From contig JAHCVI010000004.1 in the NCBI GenBank assembly GCA_019096155.1, forward strand, positions 2,604,001-2,668,000: a stretch of DNA of 64,000 bases, given 5' to 3'. The translations under genes and the position numbers were made by a program. Shown here one piece after another: positions 45,403-54,731 of the stretch (position 1 is its first letter; each line of letters opens with the position of its first letter). A model generated the notes under the pieces. The model saw only the letters and a list, made by a program, of their open reading frames with translations, did no database searches and had not been told where the DNA came from. The stretch is from Staphylotrichum longicolle (taxonomy: Eukaryota > Ascomycota > Sordariomycetes > Sordariales > Chaetomiaceae).

Positions 45403-48400
45403 ATGAATCGCTTCAGGACGAAGAAGAGGGCGAAGGATGACCTCGCCGCGGGCCGCTCAAGCGAAGACTCGGAGCAGTCTTCGCTCTCATTTTTCCGGAA
45501 GGGGAAGAAAGCACCGCAGGAAGAGGTCAAGAAGGAGTTCGACTTGGCCACCGCTCTCCCGTCAAACGATGACTTTCGCACCAGCTTGTTGATGAACAAT
45601 CTGTCGGCTCGGTTCTCCATGCTGAGAGAGCAAGATGACCCCAATACGAAGATCGGCAAGGCGAGCGATGACAGTGTTCTCTACCCGAAACGACAATCGC
45701 GGATGGCCGATTTCGGCTTTGTTGGTGGTGGTCTGGCCGACATTGCCGAGGTTGAGTCTATCAGGGGCCAAAACTTCCTTCGGACAACCTCCGTCGCATC
45801 CGATGAGCCAGACTCGGCAAACGGCGACAGTGTTTTGGCCCGTGGTAGACCTACCGAGGGCAACAATCTTTTCGGTGGAAGGCAGAAGATCTACAAAATC
45901 CCCGCGAGCTCAGGGGCGGGATTGAGCGGCCGGGCGCTCTACGACGACGACGTCGCGGTGTCGTCCTTCCAGCGGTGGAGGCAGACGGAGAGAGAGAAGG
46001 CGCTCGCAGCGCAAAATGAGATCGGCTCAGATTATGCCGAAGATGAGTCTGGTCCCATGCGGTCCGGATCCCCGCCTCCCGTCGGATACAACCGCAAGCG
46101 CGAGACAAATTCGACGACTTCCTCTGCATCCATCATGGCCCGCAATTCCACCGCAGCAACATCCATCACCTCGCAAGGTCCAACCGCTGTCAAGGATGGA
46201 CAGCCGTTAGGCGGTGCGGCGTCAACCGTCCCTTCGCCCATCCCCGAGCGTAGTTTCACTCGGACCCGCCGACTCTACGAACAGGGCTTTAACCAGGACT
46301 CCAACGAGCACCAGGGCTCGGTGCTGTCACGAATCGAGAGCTTGACACGCCCACGCCCCTTCGGCACAAGAACACCCGACCTCACCGCGAACACCCCGTC
46401 CCAACCCGACGGCCCCGCCGATCGCTTTGCCGGCAGCAGTCGGTCCTTGTTGACAAAGACGAGTGCACCCAGTCTCCGGTCATTGAGTCCGCCGGCCGCC
46501 GGCCGGGCGATTGGGGCGCTTGACCTGGGAATCAAGGTACAAACAGAAAGCAAGCCCAACAACCTAGGGGGGCTCCCGCCCTTGAGCCCGCCAGTCAGCG
46601 AGACTGGGGAGCAGCCAATCTTGCCCATCCTGCCGAAGGATGTCGGCAAGGCAACAGCGATGGGCTTGTTCCAAAAGCCGTCGCAACCTTATGACGAGTC
46701 ACAATATGTCCAACGGCAGCTTCAGCTTCAACAGGGCCGAGAAACACCGACCCAGAGGCACAGAGCGGAATCCAACAGCAGCAACCCTGCCCAAGACTCC
46801 ACAGCAAAGCCATCGACGATCGGCACGCGACAGGCTGTGCAGGATACCCGGCTCCCTCCCACCCCTATTGCCGAAGTTGATGTCCCATCGTCCAATGCAG
46901 TCAACGCTACCGGGATGACAGTGCCACTCGAGGTGAATATTGAACGGCCCTCTGATAAGGACCACCCGGCTTTCAGACAGTCTGCACTGCCGACTCCTCT
47001 CTCCATCTGCGCCAAGTTCAGCCGAGAGCCATCGCCGAGCGCGCGAGCTGGAGGATCGGCTCTCAACTCGCAACAACCGTCGCCGGATGACTCTCCAACG
47101 CTGGGACCAACCGCAGGTCTGAGTGGATTGGTGCGTCAGCACCTTCGCACAGAAAGTGTAGACTCCACAGTGAGCGGCGCTGGGTTCGATCTTTCTGGTC
47201 CAGGGTCCCGTTTCAACCTCGATTCGAACACGACGCCGGGAGTGGGCGAGTCATCTTTGAGAATGAACGCCTGGACATCACCAGACCAAGACTGGACTCG
47301 TTCGACTCCCGTTGACGCCCCCGAACCGGCACCCTCGAAACAGGAAGGAGAAGCCCAATCCAAACGCAACACCTCAGACTCGGGCACGCTGGACCGGACC
47401 AGCACCGCTACGGAGGATGAGCCGGATGAATTTGCCAGCCAGCTCGCTGACGCTCGCCGCCGCGTCAGGGAAAAGCTGACATCTTATGTCGAATCAGACA
47501 GCAGCAGGGCTCCATCTCCGCTTCTGTTGCCAACGGAATCGCCAAACTCGTCGGCACAGTCTTCCAACCCACTGGGTATTCTCAAACCAAAGTCGAGCCG
47601 AGGCTCACTAGTCGACCGCTCACGCAATATCATGACTGGCCAGTCCAAAGGCCTCAAGATCTTGGGCCTCGGTGGAGCGACCATGAGCACTCCGTCGCAA
47701 CCTGGTAAACAGTCCTTAGAGGAAAAGGAATTCCCCTCCCTTGAGACCATGAAGGAAGAGGATCCCAGGGAGGATGCGGCACAGCAGGGCCAGAACATGT
47801 CGGATGCTGAGTTCTATGGTGAATCGAAGTCCCGGGAGGAGGACAGCAATGCTCACCCGGGACTGAAAGCTTTCAGGCAAGCCCGCCGGGAGTTGCAGAA
47901 ACGGAAAGAGCTCGAGACACTTGCTCGTCACCAAATGTCACACACCACACAATCTCCGGATGAGCCGCTGGATCAACGAAACGGCGCGCACGCTGGCCCC
48001 AGGGCCGACCGGGGACCGCGCCAACGGACCCCAAGCAGGGAGAGGAGGCCGCCTCCCGTCGCATACAGGCAACGAGCCCCCAGTGACGAGCACGGCTACA
48101 ACTCACCGGGCGGTCCGAGACCTTCTGGCGAACGGTCGAGGAGCGGTTCGGAAACGAGCGGTGGTCGCTCCAACAGTCGACCGCCCCGCCTCCGCACCAA
48201 CACCAACACTGGGCCGAATGATCAGCTTGGACTCCCGAATGCCGGGCGACCCATGATGCGCTCACCGGGGTTGCCCGGGACCGACATCAAAGGCTCCCCA
48301 ATGATGCCACCCTACCCGTACCCTAGCCGCGGAACGCCGTCTCCTGCCCCCTCACCTCATCTCCATCAGTCGAGGTCGGCGGCAAATCTTGCCCTGCACA

Positions 48401-49179
48401 CAGGGCGGCCCGGCTTGGACCCGCATTCGGGTCAACCGTCCCCTATCTCCCCGATGGGACTGCCCTCCCCGGCCCCCTTTGCAGCCGCACCAGGCGGTTC
48501 TCCAGTGGGCACTCCCACCTCGTTTGGCCCGCGGCCTCGACTGCCCTCCGCTTCGCAGTCACCCGCCTTGGGCCCTGCGAATGGCGCCATGCCCGGGCAC
48601 ATGAAGCGCCCAGTCGATAAGCGAGATATTTCAGACCCCACGTTTGTCATGTCGACGAGCCGCGTCCCCACGACGGCCCTGCCGCACCATTACCCACACC
48701 AATCCCCGCATCCGCAGTACCCCCCGCCTCCCCATCAAGCCGCTCCCATGGCTCCGGGGATGGGCGACGGCCAGCGTCAGTACGGCGGCCCAAGGTCGCG
48801 GTCCAACAGCCGCGCGGCTGGCCCTGCACCCCCCGTCCCGCCCATCAACCCCCGCCGCAGACGCGACGACTCGCGCACGCGGGCGCCGTACGAGGAGGGC
48901 GAAATGACAGCCCCGCCTCGGCTGCCGTTTGCCAGCCAGGCCAACAACAACAGCACCACCAGCCTCGACTACGGAGCGGCCAGCGACGACGAGGGCGGCA
49001 ACCGGGCGCCGGACCAGAGGCGGCGACTGCGGAAACCGCACCCGGATATGCACAACCCGGGTCCCCGGCCTCTGCTTGGCGCGGCGAGGGACAACAGCCC
49101 GCCGTTTATTGCCAAGGGGCCGCCGGCGAGCCGGTCCGTGGCGACGTCCAATATGAACGTGCCTGGCGGCATGATTTGA
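45403..49179 (+). CDS. Large intrinsically disordered protein, function unknown
   Basis: Intronless, 1258 residues. It starts MNRFRTKKRAKDDLAAGR, basic, then SLSFFRKGKK and a conserved-looking block (FDLATALPSNDDFRTSLLMNNLSARFSMLRE). Most of the rest is Ser/Pro/Gln/Arg-rich and predicted disordered. About 1090 residues in there is a charged helix (FRQARRELQKRKELETLARHQ) that could form a coiled coil. The last 350 residues are Pro/Gly/Arg-rich with RSRS and PPPP stretches, ending NMNVPGGMI. No enzyme motif, signal peptide or membrane span. I believe it is a conserved filamentous-fungal protein, possibly a scaffold or signalling adaptor, but I cannot name it. Confidence 0.85.
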   Translation: MNRFRTKKRAKDDLAAGRSSEDSEQSSLSFFRKGKKAPQEEVKKEFDLATALPSNDDFRTSLLMNNLSARFSMLREQDDPNTKIGKASDDSVLYPKRQSRMADFGFVGGGLADIAEVESIRGQNFLRTTSVASDEPDSANGDSVLARGRPTEGNNLFGGRQKIYKIPASSGAGLSGRALYDDDVAVSSFQRWRQTEREKALAAQNEIGSDYAEDESGPMRSGSPPPVGYNRKRETNSTTSSASIMARNSTAATSITSQGPTAVKDGQPLGGAASTVPSPIPERSFTRTRRLYEQGFNQDSNEHQGSVLSRIESLTRPRPFGTRTPDLTANTPSQPDGPADRFAGSSRSLLTKTSAPSLRSLSPPAAGRAIGALDLGIKVQTESKPNNLGGLPPLSPPVSETGEQPILPILPKDVGKATAMGLFQKPSQPYDESQYVQRQLQLQQGRETPTQRHRAESNSSNPAQDSTAKPSTIGTRQAVQDTRLPPTPIAEVDVPSSNAVNATGMTVPLEVNIERPSDKDHPAFRQSALPTPLSICAKFSREPSPSARAGGSALNSQQPSPDDSPTLGPTAGLSGLVRQHLRTESVDSTVSGAGFDLSGPGSRFNLDSNTTPGVGESSLRMNAWTSPDQDWTRSTPVDAPEPAPSKQEGEAQSKRNTSDSGTLDRTSTATEDEPDEFASQLADARRRVREKLTSYVESDSSRAPSPLLLPTESPNSSAQSSNPLGILKPKSSRGSLVDRSRNIMTGQSKGLKILGLGGATMSTPSQPGKQSLEEKEFPSLETMKEEDPREDAAQQGQNMSDAEFYGESKSREEDSNAHPGLKAFRQARRELQKRKELETLARHQMSHTTQSPDEPLDQRNGAHAGPRADRGPRQRTPSRERRPPPVAYRQRAPSDEHGYNSPGGPRPSGERSRSGSETSGGRSNSRPPRLRTNTNTGPNDQLGLPNAGRPMMRSPGLPGTDIKGSPMMPPYPYPSRGTPSPAPSPHLHQSRSAANLALHTGRPGLDPHSGQPSPISPMGLPSPAPFAAAPGGSPVGTPTSFGPRPRLPSASQSPALGPANGAMPGHMKRPVDKRDISDPTFVMSTSRVPTTALPHHYPHQSPHPQYPPPPHQAAPMAPGMGDGQRQYGGPRSRSNSRAAGPAPPVPPINPRRRRDDSRTRAPYEEGEMTAPPRLPFASQANNNSTTSLDYGAASDDEGGNRAPDQRRRLRKPHPDMHNPGPRPLLGAARDNSPPFIAKGPPASRSVATSNMNVPGGMI

Positions 49180-50306
49180 GACCGGTTCGGAGAATCGGTT
49201 CTCGTCTGTTATATTCACTTCTAATCTTCCTGTTTTCTTGTCCATTACTCTCTGTTTCCCGACTTGGGTTCTTTTCTTACACCTTGCTACTTTCTGGTTG
49301 GCCGGGAGGGAAGGGGGGCGGAATGACGGGGTGGGTGCCAGGACATGGTATGGTCATCGATCACCATATGAGGGTTACGAAATCGAGATACCTCCTTGTA
49401 AGCTAGACTTGAGCGAATGGTTTCTTTCTTCTTGTTTTCTCCTTTTCGTGTTTCTTGTGTCTTTGTCCGCCTGTTTGGTTGCGTGGTGTTTGGCATGAAA
49501 GCTTCTTGTGATTTGGCTTTGTCATGTCAGTTCAAAAGTTTGGAGGGAGACGAAATACTGCGGGACGCGGGTTGCTTTCCAAGACAGGGTTGAGCGTCTT
49601 GCCTGTAGTATTTTTTTTGCTGTACAGAGGCGGGCTTGCAAGAGATTATCATGGGGCTGGAGGTTGCTTTCGTGGCCGGGTCGCTGCTGGCTGGCGGGCT
49701 GGCTGTTTGCTTGGCTTCGCTGGGAAGGAGGGGGAACGCACATCTTGGTTGTAGGGAACTTTTGGGCGGGTCGACCCTGGTCGATGTAGACGGGTAAAAT
49801 AACTCACTCGCAAGAAAACAATACAGAGATGACATTCCAAAAGTCCAGGCAGCCAGGGGAGTCTGTCGTGATTTCGGTGACGGGCGTGTCTTGACCCCGA
49901 GCTTACGGAGGGTGTACTGGCAACTGAAAGGGGCTCACAGCGCGGTTGGTGGGAACAGCGGGCCGAGTCACCCCTTGTGAGCCGAAGTTTTGCCAGAGCG
50001 AGACAGCGTTCGGGTGAGTCGCTGAGAGCTGAGTGAGGGGAAGGCCGCTCCGCTTCTCACGAGACAGGAAATGTCCAAGTGCGACTTTCCATTTCTGGTG
50101 GCGGTCGTGTAAGCTGCTTTGAGTCGCGTTGTTTATGATCCGGTCTCGTTTGATTCGGGAACATTTAAGGGAATTTGAGGCCATTCTGAGTTTGGTTTTG
50201 AGCATTTCCCATCACGCGCTGAGAAAGGCTCAGCTCCCTCTCATCAAACGTCAACGTCCTCCTTCACACGGTACCTTACCTTAACAACACAAGAGAACCT
50301 CCCAAA
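49180..50306. other. 1.1-kb intergenic region
   Basis: 3' flank of the disordered-protein gene and promoter of the acetyltransferase gene. T-rich just after the stop codon. No coding pattern. Confidence 0.55.
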
Positions 50307-51050
50307 ATGGCTTTTATCCGCCCCTTCAAGCCAGAGGATACCGAGGCCGCAAAGCACATTGTAAGTCTCTTCAGCTGTCTCAAACCAAACAAACCGCCAA
50401 CTGACACATGACAACTTCAGTGCCGTGCCACCCTCCCTCCATCCCTCACCTCCTCCCCGGAGGCCGTCCGCATGGCCCCGTACCTCTGGACCCTCCAGTT
50501 CACCCACCTCTCCCCGGAGACCTGCCTCGTGCTCGACGACGGCGCGGGCGCCGCCGTCGGCTACGTCATCGGCACCCCGGACGTGTTCGCCTTCGCCGAC
50601 GCCTACCCGCGCTACGTCGCCGAGGTGCTCGAGTCGCCGCGCGGGCGCGAGGACGTGCCGCCGCCGGCGCAGCTGGACGCGCTGGAGCGGTGGGAACGGG
50701 CCCCGGCCGAGGGCGGCGGGGTGAACCCGGCGTGCCTGGCGCAGATGGCGTACAAGGTGCAGTGGCTCATCCTGGAGGGCGTGGAGGGCAAGAGGGAGCT
50801 GGTGGAGGGGTGGCGGGCCATGTTGCATATCGATTTGCTGGAGGGGTGGCAGGGGAAGGGGTGGGGGAAGAAGATGATTGAGGCGTTTGTGGAGCGGGTG
50901 AAGGGGTCGGGGGCGAATTACGGGAAGGGGATTCAGCTGGGCGTCGCCGGGGAGAATACAAAGGTGGTGGCGTTTTATGAGAGGGTTGGGTTTAGGGTGT
51001 ATCCTGGCGGGGAGAAGGAGGGCAATGTGTGGATGGTGAGGGACTTGTAG
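50307..51050 (+). CDS. GNAT-family N-acetyltransferase (2 exons)
   Basis: GCN5-related acetyltransferase, 227 residues. Exons 50307-50360 and 50421-51050. It starts MAFIRPFKPEDTEAAKHI-CRAT. Motif A, which binds acetyl-CoA, is LLEGWQGKGWGKKMIEAF; motif B is IQLGVAGENTKVVAFYERVGF. The N-terminal part, APYLWTLQFTHLSPETCLVLDDG and VGYVIGTPDVFAF (about residues 32-80), resembles the acetyltransferase-like domain found at the C-terminus of animal O-GlcNAcase and in free-standing bacterial and fungal relatives. The substrate is unknown. Very GC-rich coding sequence with long antisense open frames. Confidence 0.9.
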
Positions 51051-51385
51051 GAAGATGGGAGTGAAGCATGTTGAATTTGGGTGAGGTGGGCAGGAGAAGG
51101 GTGTGAAACTCCTGTCTTCCTTATGTGTGCAGGGCTCGGAAAGACCTGGTTTGCTGAGCATTAGCCACAACTTCAAGTTGATGATCATTATGAAATATTC
51201 CCAGCTTCGTAAAAGATATGTACAAGCTGCGCAACCGCGGTTGCGGGTTGAAAAAGAAAGAGTCAATCCTGGCTCAGTACTGTCCAGGCCCACCGCAGAT
51301 CCCCTTGGATATCATTTCTCCCCAATACTCTCCGTGCCCTTTCATAATCGCCAACTCTTCCTATTCAGTTTTTGTCTTTGCCCTT
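51051..51385. other. Convergent 3' region, 335 bp
   Basis: 3' ends of the acetyltransferase (+) and the membrane-protein gene (-). Nothing else seen. Confidence 0.6.
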
Positions 51386-52291
51386 TCAGAACTGTGGCGC
51401 CGACCCCAGCGAGGCCGCGGCAGCCAGATCCCGCTCAGGCGACATCTGCGGCAGATACGACTTGAGAAAGCAGTTCCCATTAAACATTGGCAGACTGGTC
51501 GTGAGGTTAGCGTTGAAGAAGACGCCCATGCAGGTATTGTTGCGGGCGAAGTTGTTGAACATGGCACATGCGCGAATGCAGTCGCCAAAGGTGTAGGCCG
51601 TCATGCCGGCCAGGTTGACCCCCGGGCTGACGTAGTCCATCATGCAGTTCACGTCGAAGCCCCATGACAGGGTCCCCAAGGTGACCAGCTGCCGTTTCAT
51701 GGATATCCTGCCGCAGTCGAAGTCGAGGACGCCCTGTGTGGGTACTGTGATGGCGGCGGCTGATACGGGCTGCTGAATTTCAGGGGCTGCAGTGGGGGTT
51801 GGCGTCGAGGTTGATGTCAGGGCTGCTGTCGCTGGCGTCGAAGCTGAGCCAGGAGCCCCGTTTGTAGGCATCATTGTTACTGTTGTTGGCATCATGAGGA
51901 TCATTTGAGTTGATTCGGATGCTCTGATTCGCGGTTTTGTCAGTGTGTGCGATGACACACAGCAAAGGGGATGACCATGCCCATACCTTCGGGCATTTGC
52001 TGCTGCCAGCGAACCGCCAATCCCCCCTCCGATGGCTGCGACCAGAACGATAATTACCAACGACAAACCAAGGATGACTCGTTTTCGGTGGCCTCCCAAT
52101 ATTGACGACCGCGGCCGGATTGGCGTCGTATCCTTTTCGTCGTCACTTCGCGACAGGGAGAATTCGTACATGCCCCCATTTCTTGTTGTCTCTGGCGAGT
52201 GCACCGGAGGCGGTATCTGCAGTCTTGGTTGCCGGCGAAGCAAGTACGACAATGATCTTTGTGGTCCGGACACGACCTCCGGGGCGTCCAT
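51386..52291 (-). CDS. Single-pass membrane protein with Cys-rich ectodomain
   Basis: The open frame is uninterrupted for 301 codons, but a good 63-nt intron (51986-51924: donor GTATGG, branch CACTGAC, acceptor ATCAG) sits in frame, so the spliced product is probably 280 residues. The N-terminal 70 residues are polar and cytosolic, ending in HRKR. One membrane span follows (VILGLSLVIIVLVAAIGGGI), then a Thr/Ser/Pro-rich stalk. The C-terminal domain of about 110 residues has five cysteines (DFDCG, VNCMMD, GDCIRACAMF, NTCMGV, GNCFL), like the PAN/Apple-type or WSC-like modules in fungal surface proteins. It may be a cell-surface sensor or adhesion protein. Family not identified. Confidence 0.75.
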   Translation of the reverse strand: MDAPEVVSGPQRSLSYLLRRQPRLQIPPPVHSPETTRNGGMYEFSLSRSDDEKDTTPIRPRSSILGGHRKRVILGLSLVIIVLVAAIGGGIGGSLAAANARRYGHGHPLCCVSSHTLTKPRIRASESTQMILMMPTTVTMMPTNGAPGSASTPATAALTSTSTPTPTAAPEIQQPVSAAAITVPTQGVLDFDCGRISMKRQLVTLGTLSWGFDVNCMMDYVSPGVNLAGMTAYTFGDCIRACAMFNNFARNNTCMGVFFNANLTTSLPMFNGNCFLKSYLPQMSPERDLAAAASLGSAPQF

Positions 52292-53171
52292 AGCTTGGGC
52301 TGCTGGCAGGAGGTGACGATGTCCGCCAACCTCCTGCGTTCGAGTGGTTCGATATGTCGGGCCTGCCGGAGCGATGGCGGTGCACGCATCACAAGGTCAA
52401 GAAAAATCGTATGATGATGGTCATGGTGGTTCGTTCAGGAAGTGTGGGAAAAGGTGACAGAGTGACAGCGAGGGAGGAAGCTTCCGGGCCATGGCCCATG
52501 GGGGGAGTTGGACATGGTGCGGTCCGCGGGACATGTGAGACTGAGCTACCAAGCGGGAGGCTCTTGATGCCGTGCATTTGGAACCAGGAGTTCGGGGGTT
52601 TGATGCATGTGCAGGGACAGTGAACCTTATCAGAGCGCAGGCGAGCTTTGATAGGCTTGTTGTCGGACGATGCTTGTCTGTCACAGTCCTCTTGGCGGCG
52701 CAGCATGAATCTTGCAGATCTTCTTGTTTGATCGGAGCCGACCCGAGGGCATGGTTGGACTCGCCTATCGACAATTACCCGTGCGGCGGCCCACCCAGGT
52801 CAGACACACTATCACACCCAACCTCAAAGTTCCTTCTTTGCTCATGCCCAATCTTGACGGTGGTGCTTTCATTGTCTTGCGCCTTTAGGTGACCCCTGAA
52901 CCCCACCCCCCAAAGGCAAGTTAAGCATGACCAAGGATGGCCACTGCAAAGCAGATCGCTTGGAGCTCGAAACGTGCATCAAAGAGGGCGAGAGGACAAT
53001 CTCCAATACATGGACAACCAATATGACCGCCACAAGGTAATTACCTTCGGGCATGTTGCGCCACATCCAACTCGGGCCCGCGTTGTGGAAACATTTCAAC
53101 CACATCCTGCTCCTCGAGCTCAGTTCAAAGATTCACCACTTGGTTTAGAAAATCGACAGCCCCTTCCCTCC
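52292..53171. other. 0.88-kb intergenic region
   Basis: Upstream of the membrane-protein gene (-) and downstream of the hydrolase-like gene (-). No coding signal. Confidence 0.55.
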
Positions 53172-54731
53172 TCATGGCGACCTCCTCCCATCGGTTGCCT
53201 GCTTCCCTTCCATTCCCGCGTACCGTACCAACCAACTAATTTCGCGCCCCATGTGGCCATCGCAGTCCTTGCATCCCCTGCGTGCCATCTCAAGGGCCAC
53301 CATGCCGGCATTCATCCCATTCCTCTGTCCCGCCATGGTCGCAAGACCTGTCCAGCTCAGACGCTTGCCGCTCTTCTTCCCGTGCGACGCAGCGTGGTAG
53401 TTGCTCATGGCGGCAATCTCGCGCTTTTCGGCGCAGTCCCTGTCGATGGTCATGACGCTGTCCAGAACGCTGCGGCACGTCACCTTGGTGTTGGTGTTGT
53501 TGCCCTGCGTCATTTGATTTGGAAAGAGGGCCATGAGGTATTCCTCCATCGTCAGGCCGGAGCAGCGCGTCATGGTTCTGATGCCTGGCTTCTGAGAGGC
53601 TGGGGTGTCGTTGGTGTCGTTGAGGATAAACACGCTGCCGCAGAACCGTCCCTCCATGTTTTGCCGTACGCTCTGCAGCACACCAATCTGGGCAAAGGGA
53701 TCGCTTGCCATCGCGAAGTGTTCGATATGAACGCCTAGGGATTCCCTGACGAGCTCCCCAGTCTGGTGAGCTGGCTCCGGTTCCATGTTCATGTCACCAA
53801 GCGGCATCACGAACTCAGACGCGGCAGCACCAAACGTGTAGATCTCGAGCTTGCAAAGTTTCTCCATGGGCAAGTCGGCACACAGCTGCGCAACAGCCTG
53901 GGAAGCAATGACCGCGCTGTCGCTGTGGCAAAGCACAACGCAGCGTTGCATGGAATCGTCCAGCAGCGCACACCGCATCTGGGAATACAGATTCCTCCGT
54001 GTCTGACTGGGCATGAACATGCACCGCTGAAGCATCATGGCCATCATGTCGAAGGGCATGCCGAATGTTGGCATGCAAATGCACACCATGGGTCTGCTGA
54101 AGAGACGTGACAGGGCCGGAAGGGTCTGCGTGTGGCAGTGGTGGGCGCTGAATTATCACTCAGTCAGACTACACATCACAAGCACCAGAGATTGAAAAGC
54201 GCACCTCATACCCATCCCTCCCAGAAACATCCACTTCTCGTCTTCCGCCTCCTGGTCCATCATCCACCCGTCAGACCCAGCATTGCACTGAAACATCTGC
54301 TCCTTGCCATTGAGCATCCAGCACATGGTCATGACGATTCCTCCGCACACGCAAAGCCACGCCGCAAACACGGCACCAGGAAGCATGCACCAGAGCGGGA
54401 CAGCCGTCAGCATCATGCCCATCTCGAGACAGGCCAGCACGGCGCGCAGCATCATCCCCATCGTGTCGGTCCACGACGCTGGTCTGCGCTGGACGAGCAG
54501 GGCCCAGCAGAGCGTGGGCATCATGCGCAGCATCTGGGCCATCTCGTGGCGTAGCATTGGCCACAAGGGCTGCTGCGAGCGCGGGGTGGTGCCGCAGGCG
54601 CCGTCTCGCAAAGGAGGGATGTAGGTCACGGGGGATGATGGTGTGGACATCATGCTGGACAACTTGGCGCTGGTCATGGCGGGGATGTTTGGCGAGAGGG
54701 AGGGTGAAGGTGTCCTCGAGAGTCGCGGCAT
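53172..54731 (-). CDS. Met-rich alpha/beta-hydrolase-like protein (2 exons)
   Basis: Exons 54731-54205 and 54147-53172 (donor GTGCGC, acceptor TTCAG) give 500 residues. It resembles a fungal family of predicted lipase-like hydrolases: WMFLGGMGM (family form FVNGVAAGEHW), RPMVCICMPTFGMPFDM, VVLCHSDSAVIASQAV, KLEIYTFGAAASEF and GHIEHFAMASDPFAQIGVL-type residues in order. In that family the nucleophile elbow reads HSQGG; here it is HSDSA, so the Ser remains but the glycines are gone. Two membrane-like helices lie near residues 65-150 (LTAVPLWCMLPGAVFAAWL). Methionine is strikingly frequent (MMAMMLQRCMFM, MAQMLRMMP). The start is uncertain: ATGs at 54731 and 54677 are both possible. Function unknown. 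Confidence 0.75.
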
